A DNA stretch of 26,020 bases, from IMG/VR virus record IMGVR_UViG_3300043621_000114, positions 1-26,020 of that record; one strand, given 5' to 3'. A program made the translations under genes and the position numbers. The notes beneath the pieces were generated by a model. The model was not told the origin of the DNA, did no database searches, and was given only the letters and a program-made list of their open reading frames with translations. The DNA is from a virus. Below are positions 8,385 to 14,389 of this stretch, piece by piece. How positions within the stretch are numbered: position 1 is the first letter of the stretch; each line of letters begins with the position of its first letter.

Positions 8385-8501
8385 TCAGCTCCTGAGCCAG
8401 GCCAGCACGAGGCGCGTGGTGAAGAAACCGAGTGACCAGAAAGCCACAGCGACCGGCAGGGCCAGCGCCAGTCCCTTCCAGACGCCACGGCTGACGCTCA
8501 G
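8385..8501 (-). CDS. Possible 38-residue single-helix membrane protein (CTG start)
   Basis: After the stop of the 88-residue gene an open frame encodes a short protein with one strong membrane segment (GLALALPVAVAFWSLGFF) and a positively charged N-terminus. There is no ATG, GTG or TTG at the right place; a CTG at 8501 overlaps the upstream stop (CTGA) and has AAGGGA five bases before it. The arrangement copies the ATGA/GTGA junctions used throughout the operon, so a rare CTG start is possible. It could also be a chance frame. Confidence 0.35.
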   Translation of the reverse strand: MSVSRGVWKGLALALPVAVAFWSLGFFTTRLVLAWLRS

Positions 8502-8764
8502 GCCCGTCCCTTGCTGTCGCCCATCGGGATCTGCTCCTGCCATTCGGCGATCCGGATGCCCTTGTTCCTGAGGATGGCCTCGAGGGTGAGCCGCATAGCA
8601 TCGAGGAAGTGGCGGCGCACGCTCTCGACCTCGACCGCCGAGCGCCGGATGCGGCCGATCTCGAGGGCGCCGTCGTAGCCCTCGATCGGCGCCAGCAGGC
8701 CGATCCACCAGCCGTCATCGGTGGTGCGCATGGCGATGCGGAAAGCCGCAGTGACCTTAGCCAT
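8498..8764 (-). CDS. Small protein of unknown function, 88 residues
   Basis: Starts at the ATG at 8764, inside the last 8 bases of the upstream gene. The product has an N-terminal beta-rich part (VTAAFRIAMRTTDDGWWIGLLA) containing a WW pair and a central helix (RRHFLDAMRLTLEAILR), then a short mixed tail. The layout (strands, a variable loop, then a helix beginning R-x-x-FLD) resembles that of the neighbouring 78-residue protein, so the two may be distant paralogues. Cytoplasmic; function not recognised. Confidence 0.72.
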   Translation of the reverse strand: MAKVTAAFRIAMRTTDDGWWIGLLAPIEGYDGALEIGRIRRSAVEVESVRRHFLDAMRLTLEAILRNKGIRIAEWQEQIPMGDSKGRA

Positions 8765-8993
8765 GACCTTCCTGCCCCATGATGCGGGTTTCGATCGTCG
8801 CGTCGGGCGCGAACTCGCGGATCATCTCACCGACCATCGCCGAGCACAGGTCGAGGAACAGCTGGCGCGTCGGGCTCTCGCGGGGCGGCTCCAGGACGCT
8901 GGCGATCAATGTTGACTTGTGGGGCAGCACCAGCGCCGCCACCAGGTAGCCCTCGATGTTCTGGATCTCGATCCGCACCGCCCGCTTTTGCAT
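8757..8993 (-). CDS. Small protein of unknown function, 78 residues
   Basis: The ATG at 8993 has AGGGGGG four bases upstream. The start lies inside the 3' part of the YkgJ-like gene in another frame. The product begins with two strands (VRIEIQNIEGYLVAALVLP) followed by a helix (RQLFLDLCSAMVGEMIREF) and a short final strand. The layout parallels the 88-residue neighbour. Cytoplasmic; function not recognised. A single-base deletion in the run of six G just upstream would fuse this frame to the YkgJ-like protein. Confidence 0.7.
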   Translation of the reverse strand: MQKRAVRIEIQNIEGYLVAALVLPHKSTLIASVLEPPRESPTRQLFLDLCSAMVGEMIREFAPDATIETRIMGQEGHG

Positions 8994-9582
8994 CGTGCCC
9001 CCCTGATATGACCTTGATGGTGGCGTTGTCGTCGCCGACTTCGATCTCCATGCCGATGCCCTGGCGGGCGAGCTCGCGCACCACCTCGCCGGCCGAGTTG
9101 GGCTTGCCCTGGCGCATGTTCGAGGTCTTCTCGACCCACGTGTGGCTGTCGCTCATCGACGGCGGGCAGATCAGCATGCCGCCATCGTTGCCGAAGCGCA
9201 CGATGGTCATCATGCGGAGCTCCTGGCCCTGCTGCTCGATCCAGCGCCTGAGCGCCGGCGCCTTGTGGGCGTCGGGCCGCGCCGGGTCGACCCACACCTG
9301 CATGACCGGCCAGCGCTTCTGCCGGCCGTCGTCGTCGTCCACCGAGGTGACGAAGTCGGGCATCATGTCGACGACGTAGCCCGAGCGGTCGGGGCGCAAG
9401 CCGACGTCCTCGCCGAGCAGCCACTTGCACGACCACATCTGGCAGCTGACCGGCCGCCTGGTGTAGATCGCGCAGCCCTTCCTGCACTCATGCTGGCAGT
9501 GCGTGTTGGCCGGCAGGTCGATGTCGGGCGTCGGCACCAGGTAGCAGCACAGCTTGCACTCGCCGCAGCTACGGGCGGTCAT
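8827..9582 (-). CDS. YkgJ-like cysteine cluster protein
   Basis: 251 residues. The N-terminus carries CGECKLCC (Cys 6, 9, 12, 13) followed by Cys 29, 33, 37, 47 and 52 in a context (GCAIYTRRPVSCQMWSCKWL) typical of the YkgJ / zinc- or iron-chelate-binding family, which binds a metal through an eight-cysteine cluster. The central part (70-190) is mixed alpha/beta and includes an acidic DDDDGR stretch. The last 55 residues overlap the 78-residue gene by 167 bases and look like a run-on in a frame with few stops (Gly/Ala/Pro/Arg-rich), so the functional protein may effectively end near residue 195. The role in phages is unknown. It sits in a chain of small metal-binding proteins. Confidence 0.75.
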   Translation of the reverse strand: MTARSCGECKLCCYLVPTPDIDLPANTHCQHECRKGCAIYTRRPVSCQMWSCKWLLGEDVGLRPDRSGYVVDMMPDFVTSVDDDDGRQKRWPVMQVWVDPARPDAHKAPALRRWIEQQGQELRMMTIVRFGNDGGMLICPPSMSDSHTWVEKTSNMRQGKPNSAGEVVRELARQGIGMEIEVGDDNATIKVISGGHDAKAGGADRDPEHRGLPGGGAGAAPQVNIDRQRPGAAPREPDAPAVPRPVLGDGR

Positions 9583-9748
9583 CGAGATTACCCTTCATCA
9601 TCACGCGACCGCGCCATTTCGAGGCATGGCACCAGCAGTTGATCCAGTCACCGATCTCCTTGCCGCACAGCGTGCAGTAAACATCCTTGCCGGCTTCGCG
9701 ACGCCGATTTCTGGCTTCGCGCTTCGCGGTTTCCTCCTGTTCAGTCAT
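9569..9748 (-). CDS. Small zinc-finger protein, 59 residues
   Basis: The ATG at 9748 has GAGGA at six bases and overlaps the upstream stop (ATGA). A very basic, charged N-terminal helix (about residues 3-21) is followed by a four-cysteine site: Cys 25, 28, 38, 40 in YCTLCGKEIGDWINCWC. This should hold one zinc ion. A basic C-terminal tail ends the protein. Likely a nucleic-acid- or protein-binding finger; no specific family recognised. The stop overlaps the YkgJ-like gene by 14 bases. Confidence 0.72.
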   Translation of the reverse strand: MTEQEETAKREARNRRREAGKDVYCTLCGKEIGDWINCWCHASKWRGRVMMKGNLDDRP

Positions 9749-9969
9749 GGCAGGTCCTCTTCGTCGGTGAAGCTGGTCCACACCCGTAGCCAGACGCGCT
9801 GGCCCGACAGCTTGCGGTGCGACTCGGCGAGCGGCTTCATCTGCAGCGCCGTCGAGCGGTTGCGGAAGTGCATCGGCACGTGGCCAAGCCCTGGGATCAG
9901 CCCGCCGATCGCGCCGGTCGAGCCGTCGGGATACTCGGTCATCCACGAGAACTGTCGTTGCCCGCTCAT
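9745..9969 (-). CDS. Small protein of unknown function, 74 residues
   Basis: Begins at the ATG at 9969, after GGAGGAAG, and overlaps both neighbours by four bases. The product starts with polar and aromatic residues (QRQFSWMTEYPDG), has a Gly/Ile-rich middle (GAIGGLIPGLGHVPMHFR) and ends with strands (QRVWLRVWTSF) and an acidic tail. No motif recognised, no membrane segment and no cysteines. The coupled overlaps support it as real. Confidence 0.65.
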   Translation of the reverse strand: MSGQRQFSWMTEYPDGSTGAIGGLIPGLGHVPMHFRNRSTALQMKPLAESHRKLSGQRVWLRVWTSFTDEEDLP

Positions 9970-10154
9970 CGCTTCTTCCTCCGCGGGTTGGCGACCTTGG
10001 CGATGAAGCTGCCGGTCTGCTTGACCTCGCCGCCGCAGTTGCCGCAGATCGGCCGGCCGTCGATCTTGCGCAGCTGCTCGGCCGTCCAGGTCCTGCGCTC
10101 GCCGCACTTCACGCACTCGACCATCACGCCATAGATCGACGCCATGAGGCTCAC
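9966..10154 (-). CDS. Small zinc-ribbon protein, 62 residues
   Basis: A GTG at 10154 overlaps the upstream stop in a GTGA junction, as at other sites in this operon; the ATG at 10145 with GGTGAG upstream is an alternative start three codons in. Two CxxC pairs (Cys 14/17 and 37/40, in ECVKCG and ICGNCG) form a typical zinc ribbon, and the C-terminus is strongly basic (NPRRKKR). This suggests nucleic-acid binding. No specific family recognised. Confidence 0.72.
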   Translation of the reverse strand: MSLMASIYGVMVECVKCGERRTWTAEQLRKIDGRPICGNCGGEVKQTGSFIAKVANPRRKKR

Positions 10155-10285
10155 CGTCTCTCGAGGTGGGGGGTCGTCGAGATGCCGCGCATCTCGGGCA
10201 GCACCCAGGGATCGTCGGGCAGCAGCAGGAGCAGCAGCAGCATCAGCGCCACCATGCAGCCCGCCACCAGCCAGTTGTTGTTCAC
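10151..10285 (-). CDS. Tiny single-helix membrane protein, 44 residues
   Basis: The GTG at 10285 overlaps the upstream stop (GTGA) and has AAAGGG six bases before it. The product has one long hydrophobic helix (residues 5-22, ending in seven leucines) followed by an acidic/proline turn (PDDPWVLP) and a short polar tail ending in ERR. Expected orientation: N-terminus in or across the inner membrane. One of several very small membrane proteins in this genome; function unknown. Confidence 0.65.
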   Translation of the reverse strand: MNNNWLVAGCMVALMLLLLLLLPDDPWVLPEMRGISTTPHLERR

Positions 10286-10479
10286 GGCCGGCCCTTTCTC
10301 TTTCTCACGTCAGGCGTCGGCGCCAGCTCGTTGATCTCCTCGAGGCGCAGCGGCTTGCGCCAGTGCGGCGCCACCGTGCCGGGCTCGTGAATCACCGACT
10401 CGTTGGTGCCGAGGTGGCGCAGGATCTTCTCGCAGATGTGCTCGGCCTTGCGACGCAGTGTGCGGTCCCACCGGGACAC
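10282..10479 (-). CDS. C-terminal part of a gene split by an in-frame UGA
   Basis: A GTG at 10479 would give 65 residues, but the coding pattern clearly continues upstream to the UGA at 10552-10554 in the same frame (VYAAGRPLWHLSLAFQRVGG...), with no start codon in that stretch. The pattern of a WHLS strand, a tryptophan-rich linker, a charged helix (RRKAEHICEKILRHLG), HWRKPL and an acidic helix looks like one continuous small phage protein family of unknown function when joined to the 55-residue frame upstream. It is either expressed by readthrough of the UGA, reinitiated at the GTG, or broken. The 3' end overlaps the next gene by four bases. Confidence 0.55.
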   Translation of the reverse strand: MSRWDRTLRRKAEHICEKILRHLGTNESVIHEPGTVAPHWRKPLRLEEINELAPTPDVRKRKGRP

Positions 10480-10551
10480 GGGCAGCGGGCCGCCGACGCG
10501 CTGGAACGCCAGCGAGAGGTGCCAGAGGGGCCGGCCAGCTGCATAGACCTG

Positions 10552-10719
10552 TCACTCGTCGCCGATGTTGACCGACAGCATGGCCGAGAGCTCGCCGTCG
10601 ACCATCCAGCTATGACCGGGGCGGAACTGGGTCATCGGGTCGTACACCGGATGGGCCAGGGCGAACGTCCGCTGACGGGCGATCTCGAACGGCAGGTTGG
10701 GAGGCGCGGGCACGTGCAT
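10552..10719 (-). CDS. N-terminal part of the UGA-split gene, 55 residues
   Basis: The ATG at 10719 has an excellent ribosome-binding site (AAAGGA six bases upstream). The product runs from MHVPAPPNLPFEIARQR through a VYDP turn to strands (GHSWMVDGELSAMLSVNIGDE) and stops at UGA followed by C, a context known to be leaky. The same frame stays open for another 270 bases with sensible protein sequence. The start lies inside the 3' end of the zinc-ribbon gene in a different frame. Function unknown. Confidence 0.6.
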   Translation of the reverse strand: MHVPAPPNLPFEIARQRTFALAHPVYDPMTQFRPGHSWMVDGELSAMLSVNIGDE

Positions 10720-11257
10720 GGCGGTTCCTTTCGTTGGCTTTGGCGATGTTGGCGACAGCCCACGGCTGAGGCTTGCGGGTCAGCCGCGCCGCGTGCTTCT
10801 CGTCCATGATGCGGCGGCGGTGCTTCTTCTCGCCGCGGCCCCGCGGCATGCCGGGCTCGAGCCAGCGCTCCGCCGGCCAGTGGTGGAGGCGGTGGTGCAT
10901 GGCGTTGTCGGAGATACCGACGCACTGCGCCAGCTCGTGCACCGTCTCGAAGCGCCGGCCGTCGGCCAGCACGATGCGCTTGGCGTTGACGTGGCCCCAC
11001 GTGCCGTCGATGCGCTGCACCCGGAAGTCGCGCATCTGGCCGGCCTCCTCGTTGAGGCAGCCGCACGACAGGATGCCGGCGCGCCAGCGCAGCTCGACGG
11101 TGCGCCCGCAGTCGCACTGGGCGCGCCAGAAGCTGCGCTTCTTCCAGCGCCCCAGCCATTCCAGGCAGAGCAGCCGGCCATGCTGCTCGCCGGCGTGGTC
11201 CTGAAAGCGCAGACCACGCCCCTTGCTGCGATCGTACTGGCGACGCTTGACCTTCAC
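10610..11257 (-). CDS. Zinc-ribbon / HTH DNA-binding protein
   Basis: 215 residues from a GTG at 11257 that overlaps the stop of the annealing-protein gene (GTGA). Residues 17-67 match the zinc ribbon seen in many phage DNA-binding and AP2/HNH-associated proteins: GRLLCLEWLG, FWRAQCDCG and ILSCGC, with Cys 48, 50, 65 and 67 as probable ligands. Residues 103-135 (FETVHELAQCVGISDNAMHHRLHHWPAERWL) form a helix-turn-helix of the type often attached to homing-type nucleases, but no HNH motif is present. A basic stretch follows. The last 36 or so residues overlap the 55-residue gene by 110 bases and are probably run-on. Likely role: sequence-specific DNA binding, perhaps in regulation. Confidence 0.72.
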   Translation of the reverse strand: MKVKRRQYDRSKGRGLRFQDHAGEQHGRLLCLEWLGRWKKRSFWRAQCDCGRTVELRWRAGILSCGCLNEEAGQMRDFRVQRIDGTWGHVNAKRIVLADGRRFETVHELAQCVGISDNAMHHRLHHWPAERWLEPGMPRGRGEKKHRRRIMDEKHAARLTRKPQPWAVANIAKANERNRHARARASQPAVRDRPSADVRPGPSGVRPDDPVPPRS

Positions 11258-12117
11258 GGCTGGGTCGTCGGCCCGCCGGTGTGCAGGTCGCCGGTCGGCT
11301 CACCCGAGTGCTCGGGCGGCGGGTTCTCGTCGCCGGCCTGCTCGCCCGGACCGGGATCCTCGGGCGCCAGCTGGCGCTTACGCATGGCGAAGCGCGCCTT
11401 CATGTAGTCGAGCTGGGCGGGCTGAAGCTTCTTGAGATCCTGCTTCAGCGCCTTCCAGGTGATGTCGAGCTCCTGCAGGTCCTTGACGTCGGGCAGCTTG
11501 GCCACCGCCTTGACCAGCATGTCGGGCAGCTTGTTGGACTGCGCCTGCGCCTTCTTGGTGAAGTCGTCCTTGAGCTTGGCGACGTACTTCATGTCGTCGT
11601 AGAGGCCCATGAAGATGTCGGCCGAAAAGCCCAGGTAGCTCAGCGACTTGGTGATGCCGTCGCTGGTCGCCTTCTTGAAGGCCTCGTCGTCGACGTAGCC
11701 CGAGCCGGTGACCAGCTGGTTGCAGGCGATCACCGGCCCGAGGTAGGCGCGCTGGTCCTCGCTGCCGCCCGGCGGGATGTACCACACCGTCACCTTGCAC
11801 TTGGCGACGGACACCGTGCGGCCGTCCTTGCTGGTGCCCTCGACGACCTCCTCCTCGAGGTTCCAGCCCCAGCCGATGCCGATCGGCCCGAAGGTCTCAG
11901 TCGCCCGCTTGATCTGGTAGTAGGTGTCGATCGCCGTCATGTCCTTGCCGATCTTGACCGGCTTGGTGTGGGCGGGATCGGTCGTCTCGTTGAGGCGCCA
12001 CAGCGCCAGGTTCTTGTCCGAGCGCGCCTCGAGCTCCTCGATCGGGCTCAGCTGCTCGGGTCCGTTGATGCGGTCGACGGTCGCGGCCGCGCTGGCGGCT
12101 TCCTTCACTCGTCCCAT
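11254..12117 (-). CDS. Rad52-like single-strand annealing protein
   Basis: 287 residues; the ATG at 12117 follows GGAG and the upstream stop. The core (residues 50-185) has the layout of phage Rad52/Sak-type annealing proteins: TAIDTYYQIKRATETFGPIG, a strand-rich centre (CKVTVWYI), and the signature DDEAFKKATSDGITKSLSYLG followed by DIFMGLYDDMKYV. The C-terminal third is a long charged helix (LKKLQPAQLDYMKARFAMRKRQL) and a disordered Pro/Glu/Gly tail. Such proteins coat single-stranded DNA and pair complementary strands, working with a 5'-3' exonuclease; the exonuclease gene lies two small genes upstream in the same operon and SSB is encoded elsewhere in the window. The subfamily (Rad52 versus Sak3-like) is uncertain. 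Confidence 0.7.
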   Translation of the reverse strand: MGRVKEAASAAATVDRINGPEQLSPIEELEARSDKNLALWRLNETTDPAHTKPVKIGKDMTAIDTYYQIKRATETFGPIGIGWGWNLEEEVVEGTSKDGRTVSVAKCKVTVWYIPPGGSEDQRAYLGPVIACNQLVTGSGYVDDEAFKKATSDGITKSLSYLGFSADIFMGLYDDMKYVAKLKDDFTKKAQAQSNKLPDMLVKAVAKLPDVKDLQELDITWKALKQDLKKLQPAQLDYMKARFAMRKRQLAPEDPGPGEQAGDENPPPEHSGEPTGDLHTGGPTTQP

Positions 12118-12119
12118 GT

Positions 12120-12452
12120 TCACTCCTTCAGTCGGTAGGTTGAGATCATGCGCGCATGCGCACTGGGCCGCTTCGAGGCTCGCCAGCCGGTCTTCACGAA
12201 CAGGCCACCGCGGAAGACCGGCCCCATCACGCTGGGATGGCAGTCGGCCGGCGGCGGGCAGAGGTCCCATACATCGTCGCTCGAGACCTCGGCGTACTTG
12301 CCGAACAGCTCGCGGCGGTCCTCGAACAGCGCGACCATGCGAGCGCGAGCCCGCGCCATCCAGTTCGACTCGTGGTGCTCGAAGCTGTCGAGCGCCTCGG
12401 CCTTGAGCTGCTGGCCGGTCGGTGTTTTGCGGAACAGGTCGGGCTGCCTCAT
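12120..12452 (-). CDS. Unknown protein between exonuclease and annealing genes, 110 residues
   Basis: The ATG at 12452 overlaps the upstream stop (ATGA), and the end is followed after two bases by the start of the annealing-protein gene. The product has an N-terminal helix (SFEHHESNWMARARARMVALFE), a central VSSDDVWDLCPPP segment and a C-terminal GPVFRGGLFVKTG ... RPSAHARMISTYRL pattern that suggests a small winged-helix fold. Proteins ending in this RPxAHAR...Y-R-L style occur beside recombination and replication genes in many phages; their function is not known to me. A DNA-binding helper of the recombination module is a reasonable inference. Confidence 0.68.
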   Translation of the reverse strand: MRQPDLFRKTPTGQQLKAEALDSFEHHESNWMARARARMVALFEDRRELFGKYAEVSSDDVWDLCPPPADCHPSVMGPVFRGGLFVKTGWRASKRPSAHARMISTYRLKE

Positions 12453-12580
12453 GCCTCGATGTCCCTGATCTTGTAGCCGTTCTCATCGAGCAGGCTGGCG
12501 ATCTTCTCCAGCATGTCGACCTGCCATTCGGTGCCGTCGAGCAGTTGCTGGATCTCGAGCACGATGTCGTGGTCGTTCAT
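12449..12580 (-). CDS. Small acidic protein after the exonuclease, 43 residues
   Basis: The ATG at 12580 overlaps the exonuclease stop (ATGA) and the stop overlaps the next start in the same way, so translation is tightly coupled on both sides. The product is acidic and contains a helix-turn-helix-like pair of short helices: IVLEIQQLLDGTEWQ and LEKIASLLDENGYKIRDIE. The LLDGxxW...IAxLLxxxGYxIRD pattern is a recurring small phage protein, often found in recombination or replication operons. Function unknown. Confidence 0.7.
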   Translation of the reverse strand: MNDHDIVLEIQQLLDGTEWQVDMLEKIASLLDENGYKIRDIEA

Positions 12581-13443
12581 CGCGCTGCCGCCTTCTTGCG
12601 CTCCTTCTTGGGGCGCGGCGGGAAGGCCAGGTTGAAGCGCACGGCGCCGCGGGAGTCGGGCTTGAAGGTGACGCCGTAGCCCTCGGCGTTCTTCCAGGTC
12701 AGCGAGCCGCAGTCGGTGTACTCCTTGACCTTGATGATCTTCTTCATCTTGTCGAGGGCGTCCTCGTAAATCACCGCCTGCGCCATGTTGTCCATGATGT
12801 CGGTGCACAAAGGTCCGACGACGTTGTCGCCGACCGGCCACACATGGTCGCGCTTCCTCGGCACGTTGAAGTTGACGACGCTGTCGACCATCGACTCGGG
12901 CATCACCCCGGTCTGCCAGTATTGTTTGAACTCCATCGCCTTCATCAGGTACTGCTCGAGCAACGCCGGATCGGCGCGGATCTCCATGTGGTTGAAGCGC
13001 GTGTAGTGACCGAAGGTCACCGCTAGCCACATCCGGCTGGTGCCGGTCACCAGCATCTCGTGGGTCAGCTGCGCCTTGTAGGTCTCGGCCAGGTCGAGCA
13101 TGGTCTGGTCGCCCGAATGGAACTTGCACTGCACCACCTCGTGGTGCTCGGCGGTGATGCCGTCGGGCGTGAAGGCCAGGATCGGATCGTCCTTCCACAC
13201 CGTGTGCCCCTTGTTGGGGCCGAGCGGGATCTTCTTGTCGAACTCCCGGAGCGTCAGCGGCTCGATCGCCTGCCCGACATCCATCAGGAACTGGGTCTTG
13301 GCGTCCCACGATGGACGCTTGTCCTCAACCTTCTCGGCGCGCAATGCTGCCCATTCCTTCGCACCGCCTGTCAGGACGGTGCTCGCGTCGGACCCGCCGA
13401 TATATTTGCGCCTGTTCTGCAGCTCAGCTTCTGTCAATGCCAT
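12577..13443 (-). CDS. YqaJ / lambda-type recombination exonuclease
   Basis: 288 residues; the ATG at 13443 has a near-perfect ribosome-binding site (AGGAGG, seven bases away). The family signature is clear: an IGGSDAST motif (residues 15-22), DVGQAIEPL (55-63), FTPDG with the catalytic Asp94, VVQCKF with Lys107, and KAQLTHEMLVTG downstream. These enzymes degrade one strand from DNA ends and hand the tail to an annealing protein. In the usual PD-(D/E)xK motif an acidic residue precedes the lysine by two; here that place is Gln105 (QCK). The C-terminal third ends in a very basic tail (PRPKKERKKAAAR). It is the first gene of the leftward recombination operon, divergent from the XRE repressor, and probably controlled from the shared 90-base gap. 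Confidence 0.85.
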   Translation of the reverse strand: MALTEAELQNRRKYIGGSDASTVLTGGAKEWAALRAEKVEDKRPSWDAKTQFLMDVGQAIEPLTLREFDKKIPLGPNKGHTVWKDDPILAFTPDGITAEHHEVVQCKFHSGDQTMLDLAETYKAQLTHEMLVTGTSRMWLAVTFGHYTRFNHMEIRADPALLEQYLMKAMEFKQYWQTGVMPESMVDSVVNFNVPRKRDHVWPVGDNVVGPLCTDIMDNMAQAVIYEDALDKMKKIIKVKEYTDCGSLTWKNAEGYGVTFKPDSRGAVRFNLAFPPRPKKERKKAAAR

Positions 13444-13482
13444 GCCTATTCCTCCTGGAGACGACGATACAGAACGAGGCTC

Positions 13483-13512
13483 TTGATTTTGTCGACAGTG
13501 CCGACATATGTC
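13483..13512 (+). promoter_or_regulatory. Promoter and palindromic operator for the XRE repressor
   Basis: In the 89-base gap between divergent genes: -35-like TTGATT (13483-13488), 18-base spacer, -10-like TATGTC (13507-13512). The 10-bp palindrome GACATATGTC (13503-13512) covers the -10 region, and a TGTCG/CGACA inverted repeat (13490-13494 / 13502-13506) lies in the spacer. The ribosome-binding site is a GAGAGAGAGA run before the ATG at 13533. The same palindrome recurs at 17749-17760. Confidence 0.55.
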
Positions 13513-13532
13513 CATAAGAGAGAGAGAGAACC

Positions 13533-13760
13533 ATGTCCACCGCCGTCCAGCAGAAGATCGACACCCTGGTCCGCCGCCGTACCGACCTCGGCATCACGCA
13601 GCGCGAGCTCGACAAGCAGATCGGCGTCAGCGACTGCATGGTGGCGAAGTGGGAAAGCGGCCAGCGCAGCCCGACCGCCGAGAGCCTCGAACGGTGGGCC
13701 GGCGCGCTCGGCCTGCGCGTCGAGCTGGTCGGCAAGCCGCGCCGGCGCAAAGCCGCATGA
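13533..13760 (+). CDS. XRE/Cro-type transcriptional repressor
   Basis: 75 residues; an HTH_3 domain fills most of the protein: ITQRELDKQIGVSDCMVAKWESGQRSPTAESLERWAGALGL (ends of the motif are Ile21 and Leu62), with the turn at GVSD and the recognition helix at CMVAKWESG. The C-terminus is basic (GKPRRRKAA). There is no LexA-like peptidase domain, so it is a Cro-like or simple repressor rather than a self-cleaving one. It faces the exonuclease operon and is the first gene of a three-gene + strand operon, with its stop overlapping the RuvC-like gene (ATGA). The palindrome GACATATGTC in its own promoter and the matching site at 17749 are the best candidates for its operator. Confidence 0.9.
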   Translation: MSTAVQQKIDTLVRRRTDLGITQRELDKQIGVSDCMVAKWESGQRSPTAESLERWAGALGLRVELVGKPRRRKAA

Positions 13761-14389
13761 CCATCATGGCGATCGACCCGGGGCTGAAGGGCGGCGTCTG
13801 CATCTACCGCAGCGGCCGCGACTTCGGCACCTGGCCGATGCCGGTGACGCGCTACCGCTACGGCGCCGACAAGCGCAAGCGCGGCAAGGTGGTGGAGAAC
13901 GTCGACGTCGTGACGCTGCACTGGATGGCGACGATGCACCATGTCGAGGAGATCGTGGTCGAGCAGCAGACCTCGATGCCCGGCCAGTCCTCGGTGTCGG
14001 GCGGCACCAGCTTCACCAACTACGGCCTCCTGCTGTCGCTCCGCCTGGTTGCCCCGGTCCATGTCGTCCACCCGGCGACCTGGAAGGCAAACCTCAAGGT
14101 GCCGGCTGACAAGAAGGCAGCCACGCTACGATGCGCCGAGCTGTTCGACGGCACAGCGACGCCCGCGCAGGATGGTCCTGCCGAAGCGCTCATGCTTGCC
14201 CTCTACTGGACACGGGTGCGGAAGAATGACGCAGGAGATCAAGCAGAGCTTCGACGCGCTGGGGCCATCGGAAAAGCGAAGGCTGTACGAGGTGGCTTTC
14301 CGCCGGGCACGACAGGTCTGCGAGGCGGGAATGGTGCAGTGGCTGGTCGCCGAGCCGGGCGACTGGATCCTGCAGGCGGTGCTCACTGA
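13757..14389 (+). CDS. RuvC-like Holliday junction resolvase
   Basis: 210 residues from the ATG overlapping the repressor stop. RuvC motifs are in order: MAIDPGLKGG with Asp7, IVVEQQ with Glu69, and QDGPAEALMLALY with Asp139 and Glu143. The stretch VSGGTSFTNYGLL and HPATWKANLKVPADKKAAT are typical of RuvC-fold phage and bacterial resolvases. It would cut branched DNA formed during replication or recombination, before packaging. The conserved protein ends near residue 157; the last 54 residues overlap the next gene by 164 bases and are Gly/Ala/Arg-rich run-on. All predicted metal-binding acidic residues are present. Confidence 0.85.
   Translation: MTIMAIDPGLKGGVCIYRSGRDFGTWPMPVTRYRYGADKRKRGKVVENVDVVTLHWMATMHHVEEIVVEQQTSMPGQSSVSGGTSFTNYGLLLSLRLVAPVHVVHPATWKANLKVPADKKAATLRCAELFDGTATPAQDGPAEALMLALYWTRVRKNDAGDQAELRRAGAIGKAKAVRGGFPPGTTGLRGGNGAVAGRRAGRLDPAGGAH

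Noticed and set aside
13757-14389. The idea that the RuvC-like protein is a fusion with a C-terminal extra domain
   Set aside because: The extension begins where the next gene starts in another frame and looks like run-on sequence rich in Gly, Ala and Arg; the resolvase domain is already complete.
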